The position numbers and the translations under genes are program-made. Positions 10,627 through 20,393 of a stretch of 64,000 nucleotides of DNA are shown piece by piece. Source of the stretch: Symsagittifera roscoffensis (taxonomy: Eukaryota > Xenacoelomorpha > Acoela > Convolutidae); assembly GCF_963678635.1 (NCBI RefSeq), contig NC_087067.1:58632487-58696486 (forward strand), written 5' to 3'. The notes beneath the pieces are model-generated. The model made no database searches. It was not told where the DNA came from and worked only from the letters and a program-made list of their open reading frames with translations. How positions within the stretch are numbered: the first letter of the stretch is position 1; every line of letters starts with the position of its first letter.

Positions 10627-11120
10627 AACAATAGTACAAATGCATATAAACGTAAATGTGCGAGAGTATAAATGCATATAAATGTAAATGCATACAGGGA
10701 CAGTAGCCAAGCGTATACATGGTGCGTCCCGGCGGGTTCGGCGCCGGTTCGAGTCCCAACTAGGTCATTTCCTTTCTAGAACTCGAATATGCACCGAACT
10801 TGATGGGATGCTCCGTAACCAGGTTCGACCCCCCCAAAAAAACCGATTTTAACCGTATTTTCGCTCTAATTTGGTTCAGCCTTGATTAAGGCTGACCTTC
10901 AAAAAGAGCAATTTGTCTCAAGGACAAATACTGGCCATTTTTGCAGCTTGCTTTGAGTTATGCAGTTTTTTGTGTCCGATGTTACCGATAACAATAAAAA
11001 AGTTTGTTAAAAACATCATTATATTACGAAACTTCCAGAGTTATTTTCCCGATAAAATACTCGTTAATTCAAGTGTTTGAAAAGAGATTTTATTACGAAG
11101 TGTGGATATTGGCGCGCACA
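10608..11120 (+). repeat. 3' LTR of the BEL/Pao element
   Basis: A 513-bp LTR matching 2990-3505 with about a dozen substitutions and length changes in an A/C run. It supplies the pol stop codon and carries the same Pol III-like boxes and AATAAAA signal. Confidence 0.93.
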
Positions 11121-11125
11121 CTAGT
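11121..11125. repeat. BEL element target-site duplication, 3' copy (CTAGT)
   Basis: CTAGT follows the terminal CA of the 3' LTR and equals 2985-2989. Continuation (CATACAATTTCC) matches the empty site on the right arm. Confidence 0.9.
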
Positions 11126-11243
11126 CATACAATTTCCATTTTGAAAAAAAAAACTAGTCATAGACCTTTCATGCAATTTTTTTGTACTTATCAGAGAAGG
11201 GGGGACTGTGGATAGTTTTCTCTGTTTCCTGTCAATATAAAAC

Positions 11244-11375
11244 GTAAAAGCTTTCGAATGATCCGAAAAAATTTTATCAAAAATGGCTGGTTAAAATGTC
11301 GAAATTTGTCTGAAGAAAAACCACGCTCGAGCACAAATATCCCGTTACTTTCGCTACGGAAAAAGGAACAGTATT
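11244..11375 (+). repeat. dispersed relative of the 529-bp satellite
   Basis: Shares an ordered series of blocks with the array at 50-64 kb: TTTCGAATGAT, TCAAAAATGGCT, GTTAAAA, GTCGAAATTTGTCTGAAGAA, GAGCACAAATAT, CGTTACTTTCG. It is diverged by substitutions. The inverted duplicate copy is at about 29463-29600. Confidence 0.75.
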
Positions 11376-11968
11376 CAAAAGTAATTTGACTTAGCAAGGT
11401 ACAGCTACAAATGGCCATGCTTCTGAAAATTCAAATTGTAGAGAAAAGGGATTAGTCGTGAAAAGATAATATGAAAAAAAAGGTTTTTTTTTTGGTAAAT
11501 TGTTTGCTTTCGTTTTTGTGAACAAAAATCTGGGATACGACCTTGAAAACGAAAAGAAAAGACAAAACTGCTGAGGGCGAAAAGTCTCATATTTGGATAT
11601 TTGTTGAAAAAACCTCGTTTTAGAAAGGAAATTTTTTTAGGCCAGTCAAGTTTGATGTGACAAAAAAAAATTTATGTCACTAGTATTGAGGAAGAATGTC
11701 TTTTTTTCGAAAAGGTTTGTGTCGTGTCGTTGACATATCATCTTTAGATCCTTTCAAGTATAATTTGATTGCCGTAAGCTTTTCCCATTACAAAATTGCT
11801 TTGAAAATATCCGAAAAGGTCATATATCTGAGTTGAAGAACCAAACACGCTTTTTGCATGAGGAAAAAAATGATGAAATTAATGCTGAAAAGTTGATGTT
11901 ATGATAAGTAATGTTAACATTTCTTTACAATTCTCAGTATTCTGGTTTGAGTACTTGAAAAGGTGTAT

Positions 11969-12454
11969 TTACTTTGTCCGCATTCTCACTGCAACAATAG
12001 TTGGTAATGCATACTTTTTCTCGACAGTGTGTGATGGGGTCACTGCCTGTGATTTCCAGCTGTTGTCACACCCACTCCCGGGAAGTGAGGTGGGGGTGAG
12101 AGAGTGGACGAGGAAGTAGATGACCCATCCGAGTAGCATGTTGTAGTAGATAGAGAAGTAAATTGTTACTTTTTCAGAGCATTTGCCATTTTTGGAATTC
12201 AAAGTTTCAAAATTAAATAATACGAAGATGTCTGAATTAATGTACCTCAACGTGAGTTTCCATAACAGTAAAAGTAGACCTTCAGTCTGCAGTGTGCAGA
12301 AATTAAACAACCCGAGAGTGTCCACGTAATTGTCGCCTTGTTGCATCATAAAAATAATATCGAAATTAATGAAAATAGAAAAGTTTGAAATTTTGCAAAA
12401 TGTCAGGGTCTGTTGTAATAAATTAGTGAAACATTTTGCAATTAGGAACGACAT
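11969..12454 (-). CDS. hypothetical ORF downstream of the transposase (copy A)
   Basis: A 161-codon ORF starting 7 bases after the end of the transposase C-terminal ORF. It has hydrophobic stretches, and the first 140 residues are kept in the second copy (28363-28803), which diverges after a short tandem duplication. No family is recognised. Conservation may only reflect recent duplication, so coding status is doubtful. Confidence 0.25.
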   Translation of the reverse strand: MSFLIAKCFTNLLQQTLTFCKISNFSIFINFDIIFMMQQGDNYVDTLGLFNFCTLQTEGLLLLLWKLTLRYINSDIFVLFNFETLNSKNGKCSEKVTIYFSIYYNMLLGWVIYFLVHSLTPTSLPGSGCDNSWKSQAVTPSHTVEKKYALPTIVAVRMRTK

Positions 12455-12460
12455 TTTTAA

Positions 12461-12871
12461 CTACTGGTGATCAAAGAACTCACACATTTCGAGAATGTAA
12501 GAGTGATGATCCGTTTGTATGAAAAACACTTTTTCCCAATCTTTTGCCCTAATAAGATCTGTATCAAGCGTTTTGTTAACAAGAAAATAGAACATGGGAT
12601 AGGGACCAATAGGTTTAATAACATCTATTTTAGTGATGCAGGCATACTTTTCTCCCGAGCGAAAAGATTGCTCACCCATAATAACAAAGTAATGTATTTG
12701 TCCGAACTTCTTTTCCGAATTGACATAGTAACAGATATAACTGTTCGGACCGTTCGAATTCCTTGCGTAGGAAGTTGAATCATAAAATTTGCTGTTAATT
12801 TTGGAGCGAGACATAAAGATTCCGTCTGGAAAATGACGTCTGCCACGAGCAACAAGCACTGTTTCTATCAT
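12461..12871 (-). CDS. tnp2/CACTA-like transposase, C-terminal ORF (copy A)
   Basis: 136 codons from an ATG overlapping the stop of the preceding ORF (ATGA). The pattern fits the C-terminal part of animal tnp2-like transposases: a YDSTSYARN block, then KKFGQIHYFVIM, then repeated aromatic and acidic residues. The same overlap exists in copy B (27943). It may be a true second ORF, a frameshift product, or the tail of one broken protein. Confidence 0.55.
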   Translation of the reverse strand: MIETVLVARGRRHFPDGIFMSRSKINSKFYDSTSYARNSNGPNSYICYYVNSEKKFGQIHYFVIMGEQSFRSGEKYACITKIDVIKPIGPYPMFYFLVNKTLDTDLIRAKDWEKVFFIQTDHHSYILEMCEFFDHQ

Positions 12872-14511
12872 GTAACATTGGTGTAGTTATCGTCTGCTTT
12901 ATGATTGTCCAAAGATAACCAATCAGATAATAAATTTGAAAGCGGGTCTTCTTCAATATCGTACAGCAAAAGCAATCTCTGTTGAATATAACGCCGACAT
13001 TTAACTTGAAAATGTGAATGAGTTCCCGTAAAAAACAAAGATAACTGTCTGTTTTGAGACTCGAAACTCATAGCTGAAAAAACGAAAAACGGATCAAACT
13101 CTCGATTTTGACGGGGAATGTGTTTTAAAGAATGGACATTAATTGTTTCCACCTTTTGGTCTTCGCACAGTTGTTGTATGTGCTTTCCAAAAAAACCTAA
13201 CACTTTTCCCGCCATCGATATGGCGTTTGGCTCACTGCTTTCCAGCAACAATCGAACACCAAACACTAGACTCAAATAATGGTCATATAGTTTTTTTGGT
13301 AGAAACTCGCCCATAAACGCTACCCCAATATAAAAAAAGTAATTAGAGAATTCAGTGGCCTTAAAATGAGCTAGATCATTCAGGTCACGAATTTTTCTTG
13401 AGTGAGAGATCAATTCCATGGGTGTGTTCAGTCGTTTAATTAAACTGTTGAATTGTTTTTTCTGATCACTACTCAGTTTCGTAAGTTGAAAGTTTAGCAA
13501 GTTTTTGTAAACACCCAGAAGCACACAATGCATGTATTCAACTCCTGCAGCCAGTGGTAAGCCAGGAACAATTTTGGCAAATTCACTCCTTCCTTTCACT
13601 CCTACAACATTGAACATATGCTTACCACCATTCAGTGCCTCGGCAATTTCGACATAACGGTCGTTCAGTTCTGGTGTACGATATTCAAACTCTTGTTCGA
13701 AAGGGTAATAACTATGCGACTTTCCGATTGTCTTGCCATCTGCTGTACAAAGATTGCAGCCGTTATACCCGTTGTTTTTGTACATGCTCAAAACATTTGC
13801 TTTTGCAGGGATATCTGCCACAATTGTCACGCATCTGAATTGCACTTTATGATTTTCAATTACAAAAACTTGGTCTAACTCAGCTTTCAAATGATTGACA
13901 ACTGTTTCTCCAGGGCGGTTTTTTGTTCCCACAAAACAATGAAGCAAGACAAATATTTTTTCTACTGAAACGTAATTTTGGCGGAAGATGGGCTATTGCA
14001 AGCCAAACCGGCCATAGTTCACTTTCAGTACTAGAATCGGAAACGCAAACGCCATCTGTGGATAAAACAAGATTTATTGTTATCAGTGGTTGAACTAAAT
14101 CAATCGGCGGAACTTTATTTATGGAAAAATCTAAGTGCTTAAATTTAGAGTGGCGCTGATTCGAGTACGTAACCATTGTTTGCCAATTTTTTCTAACATT
14201 TTGAGCAATATCATAACCAAATGACATAACACAGAGGTAGCCTCCTGGTGTTTCGACAGCAATACGTGTATTTAGTTGAAAGCTTCTTTTCAAATCCTTC
14301 ATAAAAGCGAAATTGGAAGGAAAACAATTTTCACTAAGAAAAGCGTCAAATAAGGAATGCAAATCGGAGGCACCTCTGTCGGAAAGGTTGTTTCGCAAGC
14401 AAAAAGCTTTCATAGCTAAGATTGTGTTGTGAAGACCTACTTCCGAATACGGATTGATCCGTAAGGATACTGGTGTAAATGCTTCCGGGGAATCCGACAC
14501 AAAATCTTCAA
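12868..14511 (-). pseudogene. tnp2/CACTA-like transposase, 5'-truncated (copy A)
   Basis: The reading frame starts at the duplication break (14511) without SET domain or start codon. A one-base insertion near 13908 (an extra A after CCCTGGAGA, relative to copy B) splits it. Transposase landmarks: STDGVCVSDSS with the first acidic residue, LPPKLRFSRKNICLASLFCG, GCNLCTADG, MHCVLLGVYKNLL, and FESQNRQLSLFFTGTHSHFQ near the end. The residue before YMHC is E, where copy B has D. These match the Transposase_21 (tnp2) pattern of CACTA/EnSpm-type elements. No terminal inverted repeats were identified. Confidence 0.75.
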
Positions 14512-14528
14512 TTGTGTTTTACCAACAG

Positions 14529-14612
14529 CTAATTTGGACAGAACGGAGCGTGACTTTCTGAATGCAGTGAGAAATGGGTGCGACGGGCTGGTTAAGCGAT
14601 ACTATCACCAAG
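14529..14612 (+). CDS. ankyrin-repeat gene, exon 1 of the block (copy 1)
   Basis: 84 nt after CCAACAG, ending CACCAAG|GTTAGT in phase 1. It encodes ERDFLNAVRNG...VKRYYHQ, an ankyrin N-terminal helix, and splices in frame to 15056 to give HQGVNIRC. The transposase relic ends only 17 bases upstream, so the real 5' exons of the gene are missing here. Confidence 0.68.
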
Positions 14613-15055
14613 GTTAGTTTTTCACAATTGTTTTTTGCAATTATTTTACAAATGTTCTCCAATATTTCAGAATTTTTTCAAAATTAATTTTCACATTATT
14701 TCAGAATTTTTCACAATAATTTTCACAATTATTTCAGAATTAATTAGCAATTAACTTTCACAGTTATTTCAGATTCATTTCACAAAAAAAATTCACAAAT
14801 ATTTCAAAGTGTTGATAAAGTCGTCTCGAACGATCAAAATCAATCAAAAATGGAACGCTTACCTATCTTTTTAAAATTTGCTCGTTTGGAAAACTGAAAA
14901 AAATTAACTGAAATAATAAAACAGTCCTGATGTTATAAGTTAGCCGATTTTTTTGCGCGTTTTATAAACCGAGATCTCGAAAATTTTTATAATTGGTTGA
15001 TAGGTTGAAAAAAGTGAAATGAGTCTTACATAGTTTCGCAATCTTGACATTTCAG
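14613..15055 (+). other. intron 1
   Basis: 443 bp with GTTAGT donor and TTTCAG acceptor. It contains a run of imperfect TTTCAGAATT/TTCACAATT micro-repeats (14635-14790), which produce many decoy TTTCAG acceptors. Otherwise featureless. Confidence 0.6.
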
Positions 15056-15249
15056 GAGTGAACATAAGGTGCCGAACGACTGATTCTGAAACTCTCGACT
15101 CGTACGAGGCGAAAGCGGGAATGACAGCTGTGCACCTGGCCGCTTGGTATGGCCACGACTTCCTTGTCAACTTCCTCGTGGACCGAGGCTGTCCCGTAGA
15201 CTCCGAGGACTTCTCGGGATTCCGACCGATACACTTCGCGTGTGCTCAG
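15056..15249 (+). CDS. ankyrin-repeat gene, exon 2 (copy 1)
   Basis: Encodes about 64 residues with one full ankyrin repeat (GMTAVHLAAWYGHDFLVNFL, DRGCPVD) and the start of another (GFRPIHFACAQ). The frame-preserving 3' end is CAG|GAAAGT. A GT at 15254 would change phase by one and lead to an immediate TAG in exon 3. Either this is a GA-AG intron or an old T-to-A splice-site mutation shared by all copies. Confidence 0.7.
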
Positions 15250-15628
15250 GAAAGTTTGTTGATTATGTCTCAAATGACTTGAACATCGATGAAATAGAGA
15301 TATTTTAAACTGATATAAAAATTCAAGTTCTCTCAATATAGATAAATTCTAGATCGTCTGCGTACTGTATTGAAATCAAACTGAAAGTCAAGTCGTACGA
15401 AAAAAGTTGATGCAAATACGTTAGTACAGGTCTAATGGAAAATAAGCAAAAACCGCTTTCCCCAAGCCTATTAACAAAAAATAAAGTCCCATAATATTAC
15501 GATTTTGTCATATGAGGGGGAGGGGGGAGGCTGTAAAATGCTGGTGGGACTATGATGGGAGAAAGCTGAAATATATTTTTTTTATTCATGCCAATTGGGA
15601 TGATTGTGATTTGAGACCTAATGCATAG
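15250..15628 (+). other. intron 2
   Basis: 379 bp with non-canonical GA start and CATAG end. It contains a G-rich tract (GAGGGGGAGGGGGGAGG near 15513). No other feature. Confidence 0.5.
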
Positions 15629-15763
15629 GGTAGACATTCGGCCTTCGAGGCTCTTGTGAAGAAGGGGGCCAATTGTGTGGGGGCGGCCAAAGATAGCTGG
15701 ACATGTTTGCACTACGCGGCTCAGAGGGGGGATGAAGACATCGCCAAAACATTACTTTCCAAG
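15629..15763 (+). CDS. ankyrin-repeat gene, exon 3 (copy 1)
   Basis: 135 nt, exactly 45 codons, phase 0 at both ends, with a canonical AAG|GTCAGT donor. It begins GRHSAFEALVKKGANC and continues with SWTCLHYAAQRGDEDIAKTL, i.e. the end of one ankyrin repeat and most of the next. It joins in frame to exon 4 (LLSK|GGHPDW). Confidence 0.72.
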
Positions 15764-15775
15764 GTCAGTTCAAAT

Positions 15776-16033
15776 CAAAGTTTTGTTTTTTTACTGAGCA
15801 ACACGTTTTAGAGAATAAGTAAGCTGAAATTGAGTTCAATTGTTTCTAAGTTTGAGCAAATATTTTTTTGGCTCTTAAGTCGTCTTGTAACACCCTCTCC
15901 GATATTTGATTTCTACCACAAAAAAATTAGCGTTACACCGCGTAAAAAGATAATTCAGTCTGGCGAAGCCTCAATCGTGTTCAAACGAAATGCAAACATT
16001 TTCTCAGTATCGAGAAAAACAGGTTTTGAATTT
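15776..16033 (+). repeat. intron-3 internal duplication, upstream unit
   Basis: About 258 bp beginning CAAAGTTTTGTTTTT, repeated with few changes at 17886-18139. Further copies are 110-367 (inverted), 33281-33533 and, in part, from 37514. The copy at 31295 lacks 125 bp. Confidence 0.85.
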
Positions 16034-17207
16034 TGATCATATCCATCTTTGAAAGTTTTGCCGCAATTTAAAAGTTTTAATGCTTTCATTATATGATGTG
16101 TGTAAGATGACATTAAGTCAATTAAGGGCGTTTCCTAAGCATTGTAAATGCAAAACCGTCCAACCTTCAGTGACTCTAGTTTTGAGTAAGCCAAGGTTTG
16201 TCACTTAGGTTCGGTTACGAACATAACCCAAAATTTAAATAAATTCAATTAAAAAAACCAAGTTTTTGAGTTAATGGAAAATTTTTGAAAACAATTTCCC
16301 CATTTATGAAAAATCAATCATCATAGACCTTCATGTAATTTTCTGTGCTTATGGTATTGCAAAACTAATGTATTACTAGCATTTTCCATATAGTTAAGTA
16401 ATTAACGCGGGGATTAAGTAACTAAGTAACTTATTAAACATCTAAAATAAGTGAATTAGCATAAACAGAACGAGGCCAAATTTCTTTTTGTGAATTGTTG
16501 AAGGTTTTCGGTTATAATTTGTAAATTTAATTTTGTTTTCGATTGAGAAATAAATACATGTCATTCAGTAGCGGATTCAAAAGGGAGGGAGTGGGCGGCC
16601 CGATTCAGATAAAAGGCCCATTTTGGTCTTTTTTTTGGTTGACCAACACTTAAATTTTTCTAAAAGCGCCGTTTGCGTTTATGCATAAAATTTCTGAGCG
16701 GATTGTGCCGAAAAATGGGACTTCTTTGTCTCATTATTCCAAACAAAATTTAAAGACAATTTTTGACCTGTTTATCAAAAAAATTTCTGCTGCTCGAAAA
16801 TTGATGAAAATAGATTTTCTTTATTTTGGGAGAACTTTGAGATCTCGGAATACGAAATTGGTCTATTAAAACAACGTAGTCAAACCTTTCGAAAAAAAAT
16901 CAAAAACCGCCCAAATGAAAATCAGCAAATTAAGGGCGCTTGATCTGGTTAGCTGAAATAAATCTACTGGGAAATTATTACATCATTAATTCATTAATAA
17001 TTAGTCAAGTCATTAGCCTCATAGTTCCCGGAAAGCCAAAAAGTTTTTTTTTGATCTCGGATAGCCGACAAAAATAAATGTAAATTGAAGCAATTTATCA
17101 AAAGTGCAAAACTATACAAGCAATGCAATTCTTACGCATAAATAGTATGATCAGCCACACTAACATTTAATGCCTTGAAACTTTTGGGATATTCTGGAAG
17201 GAATTTC

Positions 17208-17279
17208 TTTCGGCTATCCGGGAATGCGTCTCCGTGGTACGGTGGCGTGTCACAGAGCCAAATACCCGGATAGCCGAAA
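17208..17279. repeat. hairpin with 15-bp perfect stem
   Basis: TTTCGGCTATCCGGG pairs exactly with CCCGGATAGCCGAAA across a 42-nt loop. The copy at 32599-32670 has one stem mismatch. Related half-sites (GATCTCGGATAGCCGAC near 17056 and CAATCCGGGAAGGCGACTCCGTG near 17526) lie nearby, suggesting a small non-autonomous element. Confidence 0.75.
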
Positions 17280-17885
17280 AAAATTCCCCGCCCTTAATTA
17301 AATTATAGACAACCAAAATACAAAAATTGTCTTATGAGGTAATGCGAGGGGTTGCTTTAAGAACGAAAAAAAAATCGATCGATATTTCTTAAGATCGCCG
17401 TTTTTTTATCTATTCCGAAAAGCTATTTAGATCTGAATTTCAACAAAAATTTCTCCGACAGGCAATTATATGGCGGTTTTGGACATCTTTAGTTAGTTAT
17501 TAACAAAAACTTTCAGTGTTTTCAGCAATCCGGGAAGGCGACTCCGTGTTTTAATTGGATAAGACACAGTTTGAGTTGAGCTTTTTTGGTTTACCTTAAT
17601 CTCCCCATAGGTTCCGTCTCCATTGTCTCCGAAGTCGTCTTGAATGTGCGCCTTGTTTGTCATTCTCCAAAGCTACAGACGAAGTATTTGTTGGCTTAAT
17701 TGTTTTACTTTGCTGAAGAAAGTTCTTTTTCTGCTGTGTTGTAGGCTGAGCGTTTTCACTCCAGATTGAGTTGTTCAAAAAAAATTTTTTGCTTTTTTTT
17801 TCAATCTTTGGCTTCTTTTCTACAATATTTTGAGCTGTGGTGACAGAGTAAATTGATACACGTAATAAAACGGCCAATTAATCGA

Positions 17886-18139
17886 CAAAGTTTTGTTTTT
17901 TACTGAGCAACACGTTTTAGAGAATAAGTAAGCTGAAATTGAGTTCAATTGTTTCTAAGTTTGAGCAAACATTTTTTTGGCTCTTAAGTGGTCTTGTAAC
18001 ACCCTCTACGATATTTGATTTCTACCACAAAAAAATTAGCGTTACACCGCGTAAAAAGATAATTCAGTCTGGCGAAGCCTCAATCGTGTTCAAACGAAAT
18101 GCAAACATTTTCTCAGTATCGAGAAAAACAGGTTTTGAA
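17886..18139 (+). repeat. intron-3 internal duplication, downstream unit
   Basis: Second copy of 15776-16033. It diverges after GGTTTTGAATTTT, where copies of this version continue TTGGGTTTAGTC. Confidence 0.85.
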
Positions 18140-18432
18140 TTTTTGGGTTTAGTCTAATTTCAAACGTCTATTAGAACGTACATGTGAGTTAAAAAATCAC
18201 AATCCAAAAAATTTTCCGCGAAACATAACTTCCGTTCATTTTTACTCATCTTCGACAAAAACTGTGCCTAAGTTACTAGAACTATCAAATATGCCACAGT
18301 CCCAAAATTCTAGGCTTTCGATTATCACAACACGGACAAAAACTGACACAATATAAACACAGACTGATGCAAGCCTTATTTTGTGCGTATTTTGCCTTCA
18401 GAAGTTGATAGAATCGTTTTTTTTCTTACAAG

Positions 18433-18552
18433 GGCGGCCATCCTGACTGGCCTGGGATGCGGGGCTAGACCCCGATGCATCTGTGTTGTCAGAATGGACA
18501 CGCCCCCATTCTCAAATTGCTGCTACACGAGGGGGCTGTAGTCAATGTCCAG
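18433..18552 (+). pseudogene. ankyrin-repeat gene, exon 4 with nonsense codon (copy 1)
   Basis: 120 nt (40 codons) between TTACAAG and CCAG|GTAACT. It encodes an ankyrin repeat (TPMHLCCQNGHAPILKLLLH). At 18466-18468 the tryptophan codon TGG seen in copies 2 and 3 is TAG, and a neighbouring GAG is GGG. This copy cannot make the full protein unless it is read through. Confidence 0.8.
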
Positions 18553-19083
18553 GTAACTAATTCAGTTCCTCTAAGTTTTTGTAGGTCTTTTGATAATCTC
18601 GATTCCAGTGGAACCCCGTTTGGCATTAACAACTTTTTTCGGCTCTTTAACACCCCCTCCCCACAATTGAATTTCAATTTTGAAAGACTAATTTTACGTT
18701 TTACGTTGTCATAATGTAATGAATGTTTGCATGTTGAACAACTACATATTGTGACCTACCCCGAGCGCAAATACTTTTGAATGAAATTTAATTTTGTTTT
18801 ATTTAGTTAAAAGTTTTGACTAACAATTAGTTTTAAGTTGTCAGGAAACAGAGAAAAGTATCCACACGCCCCGCTACCAACGACTCCATGCTTGCAATTA
18901 AAGAAAGATGCATCTACCCACTACTGTCAATTTTCAACAAAAAACTTCACCGATGTCAGAAAAAATCTGAAAAAAAACTAAAAATTTGAAGTAAGTGTCA
19001 CATTATCAAGCTGAGTTTATGATGTTGTTACAAATTAACCATATCTTTAATAATCTTATAATACTGAAGATACCGATTTGAGC

Positions 19084-19340
19084 ATATTCGGTTCAGGCAT
19101 GGTCATGTATCCTGCAGATGTGAGCATGTTTAGTTCAGGTATGATCATGTATCCTGCAGGTGTGAGCATGTTTAGTTCACGCATGGTCATGTATCCTGCA
19201 GGTGTGAGCATGTTTAGTTCAGGCATGGTCATGTATCCTGCAGATGTGAGCATGTTCAGTTCAGGTATGATCATGTATCCGGCAGGTGTGAGCATATTCA
19301 GTTCAGGCATGATCATGCATGCTGCAGGTGTGAGCATATC
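19084..19340 (+). repeat. 42-bp minisatellite (copy 1)
   Basis: About six to seven units built on GCATGTTTAGTTCAGGCATG followed by GTCATGTATCCTGCAGGTGTGA. The period is a multiple of three and the array is open on both strands (a 14-residue repeat each way). Copies lie at 34481-34737 and 38602-38858. Confidence 0.9.
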
Positions 19341-20337
19341 TTCAGTTAGCACACCTGATGCAGGTCTGATGCAGGTATGTGCATGCCGAATATAGACATG
19401 CTGCACATCTGTAACAGACATGAATTTTGCATGATTTTACAATGATCAGATATGATTATGGCCAAAAAGTTCGGTACGGGTAGTAATAAGCAGGGGGGGA
19501 ACACCCACTAAGAGAACCTTATCATGTCACTTTACTACCACATTCACAATCGCGTCACTCCCACGTTCAATTATAACTCATAATCAGATATAATAAGGGT
19601 AGTAACGAGCCTCACTAACCAACTAGCTAACTAGCTATTCATCCATCATTTGCTGCTCATCTATTTATATGTCAATTTACCCCACTCTTTTCCTCGTTAC
19701 TGGCTAGTGACATCTGATTTCTTCTCAAATGGGTAAAATGAGAGGGAATAGAAACAAATATAGCAACAAATATAGCCAAAAATATAGTATTTAAAATCGT
19801 CTTGTAAGACGTTGTTCGATTTCTCAAATATACCGTATAAGAAAGAAAAAAATGTTTTGAAAATTTGATTTTGAAGTCAACCTTGTCAATAAACCAACGT
19901 TGTCAATAAACGTGCATTGGAAAGCCTAAGAGCGAAAGCATTCACTTTAGGCATGGGTTTGTCGGATTTAAGACCCGATAATTTTTCAGGTAGCCATCTG
20001 ACTCATTTTGACATGACTGCTTTTGACACTGTTCAGCGAATAGTCATATCATATTCATATCAAGACCATCCTGTCATAAACACCAGTCACGTGATCAAAC
20101 TGCGCAAAGTGTTTTAAAAGTGCAGATGGTGTTTGAACTATTGAGGTAAAATACAAAAGGGCTATTAAGTATTCCCAAATGTCTGACTTTTCACAATGAT
20201 AACAGATGCATTTGGGAACTCGACTGGACTTGGATGCGGAAGGGGGTTGCTTGTGCTTTTATTTAAGTCCGAAGTACCTCAAAGAATCATAAAAACGAGT
20301 AAAAACCCCTCCAACGAGTAACGGTCATGGTTGGAGG

Positions 20338-20393
20338 GGTCCCAGAGTCATCCGCCTCCTCAAAGTGGGACCGGCTACGGCGAAAGTGATGAC
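20338..20393 (+). ncRNA. candidate HDV-like ribozyme (copy 1)
   Basis: Two helices interlock in the HDV order. P1 GGTCCCA (20338-20344) pairs with TGGGACC (20366-20372), and P2 GTCATC (20347-20352) pairs with GATGAC (20388-20393). Between them lies a pyrimidine-rich CGCCTCCTC loop like L3, and after P1 comes GGCTACGGCGAAAG, where the C of CGAAA (20381) would be the catalytic cytosine. Weak points: P3 does not pair well and P4 appears absent. Cleavage would fall between 20337 and 20338, inside a 10-bp hairpin (20306-20339); a second hairpin follows at 20395-20436. The same sequence occurs at 35735 and 39856. Confidence 0.45.

Larger units (their letters stand above)
2990..11120 (+). mobile_element. 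BEL/Pao LTR retrotransposon, internally deleted
   Basis: An 8.1-kb element with TG...CA LTRs, a primer-binding-site candidate, a polypurine tract and a 5-bp target duplication. Internal order: repeat-rich leader, small ORF1, gag-like ORF with a DUF1759-type domain, then the C-terminal part of pol (RNase H, zinc-binding motif, integrase, C-terminal domain). Zinc knuckles, protease and the reverse transcriptase fingers and palm are missing between about 8127 and 8180, and gag carries two stops, so it should be non-autonomous. The LTRs differ at about a dozen positions plus short indels, meaning a fairly young insertion. It lies inside the inverted copy of the transposase flank. Confidence 0.95.
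11126..12460. other. transposase-copy flank, mostly non-coding
   Basis: Inverse of 28357-29718. AT-rich, with no recognisable gene except a weak conserved ORF (11969-12454). It includes a satellite-related stretch at 11244-11375. Confidence 0.6.
1..14511 (-). repeat. left arm of large inverted duplication
   Basis: Read on the minus strand this segment matches 26297-31584: transposase 3' half, its flank, then ankyrin exons 1-3. Relative to the right arm it contains two extra blocks, the BEL/Pao element (2990-11120) and 1671-2670. The right-arm copy also lacks 125 bp near 31378. Homology stops at 14511, inside the transposase reading frame, and 10-18 bases later the sequence switches to a direct copy of ankyrin exon 1. 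The arms differ by scattered substitutions and short indels. Confidence 0.9.
15764..18432 (+). other. intron 3 (2.7 kb), repeat-filled
   Basis: No supportable exon. It contains an internal duplication (15776-16033 repeated at 17886-18139), a stretch at 16185-16370 related to the inverse of 29640-29812, and a 15-bp stem hairpin at 17208-17279. Short ORFs occur on both strands but lack codon structure or homology. Confidence 0.6.

Noticed and set aside
17596-17877. 93-codon minus-strand ORF (Lys/Gln-rich)
   Set aside because: In copy 2 it is shortened by an indel in a poly-T run, and no homology is visible; probably chance.
19084-19340. CRISPR-like regular repeats
   Set aside because: Head-to-tail 42-bp units without unique spacers in a eukaryotic intron; it is a minisatellite.
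19917-20117. 66-codon ORF kept in three copies of intron 4
   Set aside because: No splice signals of the right phase and no family resemblance; conservation follows from recent duplication.
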